From contig NC_087063.1 in assembly GCF_963678635.1 (NCBI RefSeq), positions 15,693,006-15,753,005 on the forward strand: 60,000 nt of DNA, read 5' to 3'. The notes under the pieces were generated by a model, which did no database searches, was not told the origin of the DNA, and was given only the letters and a program-made list of their open reading frames with translations. Shown piece after piece: positions 49,804 to 59,057 of the stretch. Every line of letters starts with the position of its first letter. Position 1 is the stretch's first letter. This DNA is from Symsagittifera roscoffensis. Lineage: Eukaryota; Xenacoelomorpha; Acoela; Convolutidae. The position numbers and the translations under genes were made by a program.

Positions 49804-50010
49804 TCAGCCTATACTTAAGTAATATTTCTTATGTAGATATACTTGTATATTTGTATCAGAGAATATCACGTGCACAAGCGCGTATAATTCCCGAGGATGC
49901 AGTCTTCCTCTGTTTGGATCGTACACTGGAAGCGAGAGCTCCTTCACGTCCATTTCCACAAGGAAGTCCCTCAGCCTCGTCAAGGACAAGACTAGGTTCT
50001 CTGGGTCCAC
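49804..50010 (-). pseudogene. Unit C macro-like domain, C-terminal third (68 codons)
   Basis: PENLVLSLTRLRDFLVEMDV to VYLHKKYYLSIG, identical in this part to A. It is out of frame with its N-terminal half because C has lost 2 bp near 50129 (A GGAATTCCACG, C GGAACTATG). Confidence 0.7.
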
Positions 50011-50815
50011 GTGCTGCTTCTCCGTCGCCCTCGTTACCAGGAAGCATAAGTATTTTCCCGGTATCTGCGACGCCGCCGGAGGTAAGGCTGCTACGCCCCC
50101 TACTCTTGGTCGTTGCTTCCACAGGAACTATGTTTTTATATTCTCTCTTAAAATCTGCCGCTAACGCTGTCCTAAAACTCATGTCTGCCGTGACTGCTAT
50201 CGCGCATGTTCTATTTGTGAAAATAAAATCACTGTCTGTTAGTGTTATGTTACTTGAATATTCATTTGGTAAGTTAAAATATGACTCAACTACCCTGCCT
50301 ATGTCAGGTTTCTTAGGTTCTTCGCCTGTTTCTGCTTCTAAGTCTCCTGTTTCTCTTGCTACTCTTAATTTTTTTATTATCAGGTTTTCAGTGTGGGTAA
50401 GTCCTACCCCCACTCCCCGGACAAAAATATCCATCGACGTCCCCGTCGATCGCATACCGGGTATCAAGTCGAGGTTAGAAGCTGGAATGAGTAGTCGTCC
50501 TTCCTGGGCAGCCCAGAAAGGATCATCTCGTTCGGTCTTGATGTATTCCATGCTTTCACGATCTATGTCTTGAATCGTGACACTGGTCTCCTCAGGATCC
50601 GAGGTTGTTTCATTCAGCCACTCTAAGACACGCAGGTTCGTCAAGTCTTGTTCATCTGACTGCTGTTGCTCGTCGTCGAATTCTACCTCGGGTTTCGACC
50701 AATCGTCAACCCACTCATCATCGTGATCATCGACTATGTCAATTTCTTGTGACACGGTTATTTCCTCTAGACCCACTACTCCCTCCACTATCTTCTTCAG
50801 ATCTATCCTATCCAC
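49856..50815 (-). pseudogene. Unit C Pol linker and macro-like domain, N-terminal part (319 codons)
   Basis: Good to about residue 230: DRIDLKKIVEGVVGLEEITV, IFVRGVGVGLTHTENL (the 40-nt block) and TADMSFRTALAADFKREYKN. From there the frame is shifted and the rest is not real. It starts after a TGA that replaces the codon for Arg or Lys in A (KDGTRLRKKYNPYG). Confidence 0.72.
50391..50430 (-). promoter_or_regulatory. 40-nt invariant block, unit C copy
   Basis: Equal in all bases to 3952-3991 and 27286-27325. See the unit A entry for reasoning. Confidence 0.6.
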
Positions 50816-50848
50816 TACAAAGTCGTCACCGTAAGGATTGTATTTCTT

Positions 50849-51418
50849 TCATGGTCTCGTCCCGTCCTTCTGACGAGTCTGTATCGTGAACGGAAGATCC
50901 GGTTCTAAGTTCTTAGGGACCTCTATCTGTTCGGGATCCTGCCAATCTTCCTCTGCGTAGGGTAACGTTTCATCGTCCGCTTCGATCTGCTCGTTTGGAT
51001 CCAGGTCCAGCGGTGTATCCGTACCTTCCTCTACGACTTCGTTTCCATCGTTCTTCTCCCTGGTGCCCTTTTCATTGACCTCACAAGCAGGATTCATCAT
51101 TAGATAATCCCCTTCTTCCATATCTGCAGGTATACACCAGTCTTCTGTCGATGGATTGTGTGGCTTGATGTTCTCGTAGTGGGCGGCTCGGCCAGTACTC
51201 AGTCTATAAAAGCGTCCCTCCTGGTGCGCCTCTGTAATCATGAAGGGTCCCCTCCACTTCTTTAGGAGCTTTTTTGTCCCTTTCGGTGGTATAACGTTCT
51301 GAAATACCCATACGTAGTCCCCCACCGAGTAAGCCTTTGCACCAGCTGCTTTCTTGTCGAATCTTTTCCTCTGCCTTGCCTGTGCCTGCTGAGTATTTCG
51401 TCTACACAAATCGTTCAA
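50849..51418 (-). pseudogene. Unit C integrase C-terminal GPY/F module (189 codons)
   Basis: YSVGDYVWVFQNVIPPKGTK, KKWRGPFMITEAHQEGRFY and PSTEDWCIPADMEEGDYLMM, matching A. It is cut off from the core by a CAA to TAA change and a 5-bp deletion near 51430-51440, and ends at a TGA after KDGTRP. Confidence 0.82.
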
Positions 51419-52799
51419 CTCCTGTTAGCGTCTGATCCCTCACGTAGACCTGTGGGGACGTTTTCTTTCCCTCATATTCTGGGTAGAAGAAGGTTAAGGG
51501 TAAGGACTTTTCGTGTCCAGTTAGCATCATGTGTGGACTGACTCCAGTGGTGGAGTGTTGCGTGCTGTTATATGCTCCCATCACCTGTGGAAGGTATCTG
51601 TCCCAATCGGTCATGTACCTGGAACAATATAATCTCAGCATCGACACTAACGTCCTATTCTGTCTTTCCACTAAGCCATTCGTCTGAGGGTGGTATGTCG
51701 TGGAGTGAGCCTGAGCGACCTGTGAGCGTCTCATAAGCTCTTTCGTAAGCTCTCCTACGAAAGCTGTTCCATTATCCGATTGAAACGTCATCGGACAACC
51801 ATGTCTTGCTATCCACGTTTTGATCAGGTGGTCGCATGTCTCTTCCGCCGAGGCAGTTATGCAGGGCACGGCCTCTGCATACTTCGTAAAATGATCTATC
51901 ATGACCAGCACCTGATTATAACCATTGTCTGTCATGCATATCTTTTGGTGATCTATCTGCACCACCTCGTTGATTTCAGAGGACTCGATCGACTGTAAAG
52001 GAAATCGCAACTTCCTTGGATCTTTGACCTGCTGGCATGCCAGACATGCTGTTACCCACTTCTCGCATGCCTTTTTCATTCCAGGCCACTCAAAGCGCTT
52101 CAGAATCCTCTGATATACTTTGTCGATCCCCTGATGGCCCATCTGATCATGTGACCTGAATAATAGTTCTGTCTGATAGAGTTGCGGTAACACTATCGCG
52201 TTATACTTGTATAGGACTCTGTCTTCCTCCCTTCTTTTGCAAGCCACAATCCCGTCCTTGTTCAAATATAACCTCCCTTCCTTCTGCATGAAGTATTGTC
52301 TCATGATGCGATAACTATCTTCCTCGAGGTCCCCTTTATCCGGAGAATTATTCTCGATCCACTTTTTCAGGTTGCTTGTCATGCGATCATTTCTCTGCGC
52401 CCTTAGAAGGTCCGAGAGTCTGTATCTCGCCTTTAAGTACGTCTTCATGACCCTCATCTGACTATTCAGCTCGTTGGGCTGGTGTGTGTCTTCTTCCATC
52501 CTAACGCACCAAATCTTCGCCAACGGCTGTGTTTCTTGTTTGAACGGCAGAAGATCAGTCCTGACTACCTCTTTCTGCGGCAACAGGCTTATCGAACGTT
52601 TCCTTACCGCTATTGTCTCCAAGTCATCCGCTGCGTTGTCAAAGACTCTTTCGCTTGGTATAAGGTAGCGATCGCTGTCAGGATCCTGGTACACCTCTCT
52701 GTCCAGGTCCCTTGCCCGAGTTTCCACTAGTAGCGTGTGTACCGCTAGTTCTGACAGTTCTGATCCCGAGCTCGAGTTCCTGTCTGAATAGGTGTCCAT
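51402..52799 (-). pseudogene. Unit C integrase zinc domain and DDE core (465 codons)
   Basis: HDQMGHQGIDKVYQRILKRF and CLACQQVKDPRKL (HHCC), VVQIDHQKICMTDNGYNQVL (Asp), FQSDNGTAFVGELTKELM (Asp), and YHPQTNGLVERQNRTLVSML (Glu). All catalytic residues are in one frame here. The frame ends soon after VYVRD because of the 5-bp deletion. Upstream it begins just after a deletion near 52870. Confidence 0.88.
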
Positions 52800-52863
52800 T
52801 CCCGAGTTTCGGGAATCGTCATCCGTCGAAGAGGTTGTGCTGGAGACTGCACGCTCCTCCAGA

Positions 52864-53877
52864 TCATGTCTGCCTTCTTCGCATCCATCTGAACTCCCCG
52901 GACAAAACCTTGTTCTCTAGGTCCTGTTTCGCATCAGGAATTCTCTCGTCTATCTCAGACTCCCCGGACAAATTTTCTTGTCCCGGGTGTTGATCTTGTG
53001 ATCGCTGGTTATTCTCATCATTCGTCTCCCCGGACAAATAGTTATGCAGCAGGTTTTGTTCTACCTTTTCACCTTCCTTATCCTGGTCCACAAAGGTGAC
53101 GGTTTTCTTTCGCTTGCTGCCCCCCTGTTCTTTCTGTCCGTAAGAAGTACTGGTCAAAATCTCGTGGGGTATTGAGGATACTAGTTGCTGAACTATTGTC
53201 CTACAATCCCTCTCATTCTCTTCGTGCTGTCGTCTGGACGGCATGATCTTCACCTTCTCACTGATTGTTAGCGATGCCACTGCTGCTGTCCATTCGGGGT
53301 CATCTCTGATCACTTCTCTTTCTAACAATCCACCCAGCATCCGCATCACTTGCGGTGTGACTTGCACCGTTCTATCCAATAATGAGAGGCTGTTTATATT
53401 CATGCGAGAGAGTTCCTGCTGTACCAGGTTCGAGCGCAGCAACAAATCCAAGGGGACCGGGTCCTCCCTTGACAGGATCTTTATCTCAGCTGCTTTCTCT
53501 ACAGGTAACTCAGGATGCCCCGGAATTGGATTTCCAGACTTATCCAACCATCTCGTTAAGGGAAGCGCTTCATAAGTTTCTTTGTCCAAAAACGAGAATC
53601 CCTCCTTTATTTCCGCCTGATTGGCCTGCTTCTGCTCCAATCTTTCATAGAACTCAGTTTTCTTGCTGAGGTTGTCAGCATTCTGGTGTTTATCACGCAT
53701 CCTATGTTCGATTATCATATGGTAGCCATCCAATCTTACTATCCATCTACCAATATAACTCTGATCCATCGAGTAGGTCTTCAACCAGGATAACGCTCTG
53801 TTGTCCACGCGTAACTTGAAGGGAGCGCTCCCCAAGTATGCGCGGTACTTTTCCACGAAGGTGACTACTGCAAACAT
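52864..53877 (-). pseudogene. Unit C RNase H C-terminus and linker (337 codons)
   Basis: FAVVTFVEKYRAYLGSAPFK, RVDNRALSWLKTYSMDQSYI, DKHQNADNLSKKTEFYERL, then the charged linker with three LSGE motifs coded by TTGTCCGGGGAG (plus strand about 52894, 52959 and 53025). A 7-bp tandem duplication (CATTTCT twice at 53875-53888) splits it from RT upstream. Confidence 0.82.
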
Positions 53878-54913
53878 TTCTCATTTCTGCCTTTGGTGCG
53901 CCGTATTTCATCTCTGTGTCACTCAAGACCTTGCTGCCGTATGCAATGGGACGGAGAACTGTTCTTCCGTTCCATTCTTGCTCTTGATGTAAGATTCCTG
54001 AGATGGCCACTACTGATGCGTCTGTGTCAAGAACATACATGCCCTTTTCTGTAGGCATGCCCAGCACTGGCGCTTCGCACAGTTCCCGCTTTATGTTCTC
54101 GAAAGCAACCTGTACCTCATCGTTCCATTCGAACTTTTTCCCCTTGTTGCGCATCAGCTTCTGCATCGGATACACCTTGTCCGCATATCCTTTTATGAAT
54201 TCCCGGTAGTAATTGGCAAACCCTAGGAAGCTCAGGAGCTGTGTGTCCGTTCTGGGAGCTTTCCATGTCAACACTGCTTCCACTGCTTCCGGGTCCGGCC
54301 TCACACCATGCCTATCCACCATTCTTCCCAGGTACTTAATCGAATCCCTAAGGATTTCACATTTCGATGGTTTGCACTTCAATCCTGCTCTTTTCATGCA
54401 TCCAAAGACCTCATCGAGCCTATCAATGTGGTCTTCCAGGGTCGGTGTCGCTATGACTACGTCATCCACGTAACACATCACGAGATTCCCGTACTTCTTG
54501 GTCACTCTCGTCAAAGCCTGAGCCATCAGTCTTTGAAAAGTGGCCGTTGCATTGCACAAGCCGAAGGGCATCCTCTTCCACTGGTACAATCCCAATTCGC
54601 ACGCGAATCCGGTTTTCTCTCTGTCCTTCTTCCGCAGAGGGACCTGCCAGAAGGCAGAACCTAAGTCCAATGTGGTGAAGAACTTGGCATCACCAAGCTT
54701 AGATAGGCTCTCGTCTATTCGCGGTATCGGGTACGCATCTTTTATCGTTACCGCGTTCAAGTAACGAAAGTCGCAACAAAATCTAAGCTGCCCCCCTTTC
54801 TTTTTCGCCATTACTACCCCGCAAGCCCATGGCGATTTCGAGGGTTCTATCATGTCGTATTCAAGCAACATTTCTATTTCCGCTCGGCACGCTTCCGATT
54901 TGTGTGGCGTCAT
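53747..54913 (-). CDS. pol: Unit C reverse transcriptase and RNase H N-terminus (388 codons)
   Basis: RT N-terminus SPWACGVVMAKKKGGQLRF with the G run complete (six G), LDLGSAFWQVPL with Asp83, FGLCNATATFQRLM, and YVDD at 148-151. The RT connection LGFANYYREFIKGYADKVYP and the RNase H Asp motif VLDTDASVVAI (near 294-304) are present, showing what A has lost. The last 40 residues are out of frame owing to the 7-bp duplication. In frame with the protease segment upstream apart from TGA at 54980. Confidence 0.9.
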   Translation of the reverse strand: MTPHKSEACRAEIEMLLEYDMIEPSKSPWACGVVMAKKKGGQLRFCCDFRYLNAVTIKDAYPIPRIDESLSKLGDAKFFTTLDLGSAFWQVPLRKKDREKTGFACELGLYQWKRMPFGLCNATATFQRLMAQALTRVTKKYGNLVMCYVDDVVIATPTLEDHIDRLDEVFGCMKRAGLKCKPSKCEILRDSIKYLGRMVDRHGVRPDPEAVEAVLTWKAPRTDTQLLSFLGFANYYREFIKGYADKVYPMQKLMRNKGKKFEWNDEVQVAFENIKRELCEAPVLGMPTEKGMYVLDTDASVVAISGILHQEQEWNGRTVLRPIAYGSKVLSDTEMKYGAPKAEMRNVCSSHLRGKVPRILGERSLQVTRGQQSVILVEDLLDGSELYW

Positions 54914-54979
54914 TCGCCTTGCGCCTTCCCTATGGGGAACGGCGCCCTCTTCTAGTTCGATTTGTTGTTCGACGAAATT

Positions 54980-56638
54980 TCAGCAACCGATATCCGCCTT
55001 ATGTTTTGAAAATACATCTGCGTTCCGATTTAGGAGAACCCGCAATTTTTCGAAATCTCCCTCACCTATTTTCCCTTTTAAATGTTCTATCTCTGGCAAA
55101 ACCGGTTTGTCAGATTCCAGTTCATATGACGAGGGGCGTTCCGGGAAATTCGAGCAGCTTGATAAGCCGTCGTCCGTTTCGGATTTCATTGAAAACAATT
55201 TATGAATAGATTTTAATTCATTAATCCTCTTTAAAATTTTATCTTTATTGGCATGATAAGGACAGTTTTTCACACTATATTCCTTTAAGTTTTGTGTCTC
55301 CTCATAGTCGGTCCTCATCGGCAAAGCGTAGCCAAGCTTCTTTCCACGCTGGATTGAAACCGTGGTGTCCAATGTGTTCAACAACACACTGACACACAGT
55401 CCGTTTCGCGTTACCGAGAAGCTCCGGCCTAAAATCACCGAACTCTGACTATTTGGATTCGGTACTAAGCAAACCTGTTTACTATCACTTAACGAATTCA
55501 AATTTCTCATTCTAAAAATTGCTACCACAGCTTGTCCTGGTTGTAGTTTTACTTTTCTATCCAAAAAAATTGGTACCTTGTTTTCGTCTGTTATTATCCT
55601 ATTAATTGGTCTCTTAACATACTTCCGGTCCGGGTTTCTAATCCGTATCAGACCGTTGTTCAAGTCAATCATCACGTCAAAATTCCTGACAAAATCTCTG
55701 CCCAAGATGAATTGGTCGGCGTCGTCCAAATTCTCTACCACCAGGAAGCTCATCCAAAGATCCCGTCCTCCCATGTGGAGGACCGTTATTAGTGTTCTTC
55801 CGGCTACGTAGATAGCTCCTCGATTGGCGGCGGCCAGTCGGAGATTCGTTGGAATTAGATCATCCCGCGTGAAGCCCATTCTTTCCCAAGTTTTTATCGG
55901 CAACACACTCACTACCGCTCCTGTGTCCAGAAGCCCTGTGACTGCGATTTTTGTTCCGTTGGTGTCGAGCAGATGTGCGGTCACATCTGCTTCATACCCA
56001 ATGTGTACTGCGTCTTGTTCCACCATGGCGTCATGGCCTATCCTGCGGACTTTGAGTTCCTCTTCACCCAAATAGATTTGCCCCATTTGGTCATCATCTG
56101 TTGTTACATAAGTCCTGGTGTAGATACTGATTCCATCCACGTTCAGCATCACTTGATACGGCCCATAGACCTCTAGGTAGCGTCCATGAAGTTTGTTCAT
56201 GCGAGGGCCACCCGTCGTTAGTAGTGCTCGCACGGCTCTCGACTCGGTGCGTGGCTCCACCTGCCTCAGATAGTCCGCATATGTGTCCAAATGCATCAAA
56301 GTGAACTCGGATGGTTCACTCAGATTTCTGATCACCTGATGTCCAGCCACTGAGATTATCGACTGTATCTTGCTTCCTTGCGGCACCATGCCGAACCTCT
56401 GACCGGAGATCACATTAAGTTTCATGCTCAAACTGCTTGGTGCTTTAGTTTCTTCGAACTCCGTCGCTTCGAAGGTATTCAGTTGCTCCTGAAGTTTCTC
56501 ATTCTCCAGTTCAAGTCTCACTTTTTGTTCGATCTCTTTCGTCACCAGTTCCTGCTGCACCCTATTTAGAGCATCCCTCGCGGCTGCCCTATAATCGATC
56601 TTGAAGTCATCAGCCGCAGTAGCTGGTTCCCGGTTCAC
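54980..56638 (-). CDS. pro: Unit C aspartic protease (552 codons)
   Basis: GLLDTGAVVSVLPIKTWERM with Asp near 238 and QFILGRDFVRNFDVMI. It is one base out of frame with gag because of an extra C near 56628 (TTCCCGG against TTCCGG in A). It ends at TGA (A has TGT, Cys) in KADIGC-CNFVEHE. Otherwise nearly the same as A. The first residues MNREP are shifted-frame sequence. Confidence 0.87.
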   Translation of the reverse strand: MNREPATAADDFKIDYRAAARDALNRVQQELVTKEIEQKVRLELENEKLQEQLNTFEATEFEETKAPSSLSMKLNVISGQRFGMVPQGSKIQSIISVAGHQVIRNLSEPSEFTLMHLDTYADYLRQVEPRTESRAVRALLTTGGPRMNKLHGRYLEVYGPYQVMLNVDGISIYTRTYVTTDDDQMGQIYLGEEELKVRRIGHDAMVEQDAVHIGYEADVTAHLLDTNGTKIAVTGLLDTGAVVSVLPIKTWERMGFTRDDLIPTNLRLAAANRGAIYVAGRTLITVLHMGGRDLWMSFLVVENLDDADQFILGRDFVRNFDVMIDLNNGLIRIRNPDRKYVKRPINRIITDENKVPIFLDRKVKLQPGQAVVAIFRMRNLNSLSDSKQVCLVPNPNSQSSVILGRSFSVTRNGLCVSVLLNTLDTTVSIQRGKKLGYALPMRTDYEETQNLKEYSVKNCPYHANKDKILKRINELKSIHKLFSMKSETDDGLSSCSNFPERPSSYELESDKPVLPEIEHLKGKIGEGDFEKLRVLLNRNADVFSKHKADIGC

Positions 56639-59057
56639 GTGTCTCCTCTGTTACCGCTTGCATTTTCTTTGCCGCCAGCTCTTGAGGTTTATCCTTTCTG
56701 CGTGCCTCTGCTTCACTCAAAAGTCGAGCCTTGCTGGCTTTCACTCCTGACAAAGCTTCTTCATGTCTTGGATGCTTGATGTCTGCCACTGCATCCCAGA
56801 ATTGCGGACAAACTGATTTAAAATGACCTTCCAAGTTGCAAAAGAAACACCTCGGGCCGAATTTCGCAATTACTCCTCTCATGAAATCCTCATGGTCCAA
56901 TTCTGACGCATCTTCGTCCTCGAGGCTAAAGCCTTTTGCTTTCATGCCTTGTTTGTAAGCTGGGCATGCTGACACATGGTGGTCCGTTGAACTGCAATTG
57001 GCACAAGAGCGTCTCTTGTCCATATCATCCCTCGGTTTGTACCAATTGTTCCCTTGGTTTGCTGGTCCGTTGTTAAAATTGCCATAATTGTTCTTGTAGT
57101 ATCCAGATCTTGAAGGAGGTTTCAACAAAAGATACTCTTTTGACTTGAGCCTCAACTCCTCTGGTGTTGGCGCATTGGTTGATAGTGGTGTGTAATGCGT
57201 TGCTAGCATCGTTCGAAGTTCATCATTTTTCTTCACAACATCGATGAATTTTGAGGCTACGGCCAGGTTCATCCTTCGGTTTGACTCATCCGGTTGGCTG
57301 CGTCTTCTCAGCATTTCCAAGTCATCGAGAAACTTGTCTATCGTTTCATCTTCTCGTTGCCTCCGTTTCTCGGAGCGCATCATCGCTTGGTGCCCCTGCA
57401 CCCCTGATCCGAAACGGTTTAACAAGATCTCGAAGATTTTCTCAGCTGTGTCACGCTGATATTGCGTCTTGGCCATGACACAGTTCAGGGCTGTCCCTTC
57501 CAAGTTGCTGGTGAGCGCACTGCATTCCTGTCTCTCCGACAAGTCCTCTTCCTCGAAATGCAGCTTCATTACCTCTATCCAGGTATCAATACAGCCATCA
57601 GATTCGTCTTTATAGCATCTTGGTTTCTTAAAGACTCTTCTGGACTTCTCACTGCGTTCATTGGTTCTGGATAACCTTGTAAGGAATGTCTCCAAGGACC
57701 TGTTTAGGGGTTCAAATGCTGTGGCCATTGCCGTAGCATCCCTTGAGTGTCCCGCCTGAGTGTCCTCACACCTCGTCCAAGGCTCTGTATGCGGTGCACC
57801 CCTGCAATCCGAATCGCCGTGAGTGTTTCCCGCTTGGCCCACATGACCCCTCCTCGGGCTTGCATGCCCCCTGTTACCGGAATCACTTCTCCCAGTCGCA
57901 TGTGTGCCTCGCGTTGGTCGTTCGTTAGAGGTCTGTCTGTTCCCCGTTGAACTTACTCTACTGTTCGGGCCCCATGCTCCATTAGCCCTTGTGGCATGGC
58001 CTGATGAACTGCCCCTGCCTCTAGTGGATCCATACGTCTTCCTCTTTTGATATTCATTGAAGTTCACCCTCGGTTCCCTGCTGGGACCTCCCGAGTTCGG
58101 TTCTCCTTCTTTTGGTCCACTCTTGCTGCTTAGTAGCCCGTCCAACCTATCCATGATAGCCTGAGTTCGCCTCTCCATCATCGCGTCTATCTTTGTGTCA
58201 AGAGTCCCAAGAGACTGCTCTTGCTGATTTCTTAACTTCTCCATGTCGTCTCTTAAGCGTAACTCTCGCTGTTCCGCCTCTCTTGTCATTCGCGACAAGT
58301 TCTTCGCCATATGATTTTCCGTTCTTTCTTTCAAGCGTTTTTTGCTCCTGCCAACTTCTTGTCTATTGCGGTTTTTTTCTTCCCGCAAACTTTCTCTTTC
58401 AATGTGAACTGCTCTTTCTAGTTCACTCATTCTTATGGACATCTGTTCAATTTGCTCTCCTAAACTGTCCACTATGTTGTTTAAGGCTTCCTCTAGTGCT
58501 GCCCCGTTATCCACGAGTGGCGTCACTAGTGGTGGTGTAACCCTGTCGGTCCCAGGTAGCATCGTGCTGGTCGAGATCCGGGCCTTGACTCTCTGCCTCG
58601 ACGTATTTTCATTATCCACCTCAGGATTCGCCAATGCGTTGCCTAGCCCTCTGTTTCTACTCTCTCCAGTTTGCGGCTCTGAATTTGTCATAATCGCGAA
58701 GCCTCTCGACTGGCCCGGTGTGTTTGCCTCTTTGCTTATCGTTGTCACCACACCAAATTTGTCCATGGTTCCAGTCTCTCTTCCGACGTATGCCTCATTC
58801 TCCTGGGTCGAACTATTGAGGCTGACTTTAGGCCCAAAGTCCCCTTGCTCTTCTTCGTCCTCTTCCTCCTGGGATTCACCTTCATTTCCTGCGCCTCCTC
58901 CCATGGTGAATGGAAAGATGTTTCCGAAAGTCTTCTTCATTCTTTCTGAGAACGATGAGGACGTTGTTTGTTTCTCAGTCCCGCCTGCCATCATGGTGTT
59001 GTCTGTTGGAGATCTTCTAGGCAGTAACTTTCTCAAGTGGGCGTCTATTGCACGCAC
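56610..59057 (-). CDS. gag: Unit C Gag without its N-terminus (815 codons)
   Basis: Residues 1-12 (MRAIDAHLRKLL) are antisense leader, joined by an 834-bp deletion at 59020/59021 to RRSPTDNTMMAGGTEKQ of true gag. Then coiled coil about 195-300, Arg/Gly/Thr-rich region, capsid YKDESDGCIDTWIEVMKLHF and two knuckles CANCSSTDHHVSAC (about 682) and CFFCNLEGHFKSVC (about 737). CPQFWDAVADIKH reads through with Trp where A has TGA. The about 130 residues before RRSPTD in A are absent. Confidence 0.88.
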   Translation of the reverse strand: MRAIDAHLRKLLPRRSPTDNTMMAGGTEKQTTSSSFSERMKKTFGNIFPFTMGGGAGNEGESQEEEDEEEQGDFGPKVSLNSSTQENEAYVGRETGTMDKFGVVTTISKEANTPGQSRGFAIMTNSEPQTGESRNRGLGNALANPEVDNENTSRQRVKARISTSTMLPGTDRVTPPLVTPLVDNGAALEEALNNIVDSLGEQIEQMSIRMSELERAVHIERESLREEKNRNRQEVGRSKKRLKERTENHMAKNLSRMTREAEQRELRLRDDMEKLRNQQEQSLGTLDTKIDAMMERRTQAIMDRLDGLLSSKSGPKEGEPNSGGPSREPRVNFNEYQKRKTYGSTRGRGSSSGHATRANGAWGPNSRVSSTGNRQTSNERPTRGTHATGRSDSGNRGHASPRRGHVGQAGNTHGDSDCRGAPHTEPWTRCEDTQAGHSRDATAMATAFEPLNRSLETFLTRLSRTNERSEKSRRVFKKPRCYKDESDGCIDTWIEVMKLHFEEEDLSERQECSALTSNLEGTALNCVMAKTQYQRDTAEKIFEILLNRFGSGVQGHQAMMRSEKRRQREDETIDKFLDDLEMLRRRSQPDESNRRMNLAVASKFIDVVKKNDELRTMLATHYTPLSTNAPTPEELRLKSKEYLLLKPPSRSGYYKNNYGNFNNGPANQGNNWYKPRDDMDKRRSCANCSSTDHHVSACPAYKQGMKAKGFSLEDEDASELDHEDFMRGVIAKFGPRCFFCNLEGHFKSVCPQFWDAVADIKHPRHEEALSGVKASKARLLSEAEARRKDKPQELAAKKMQAVTEETREPGTSYCG

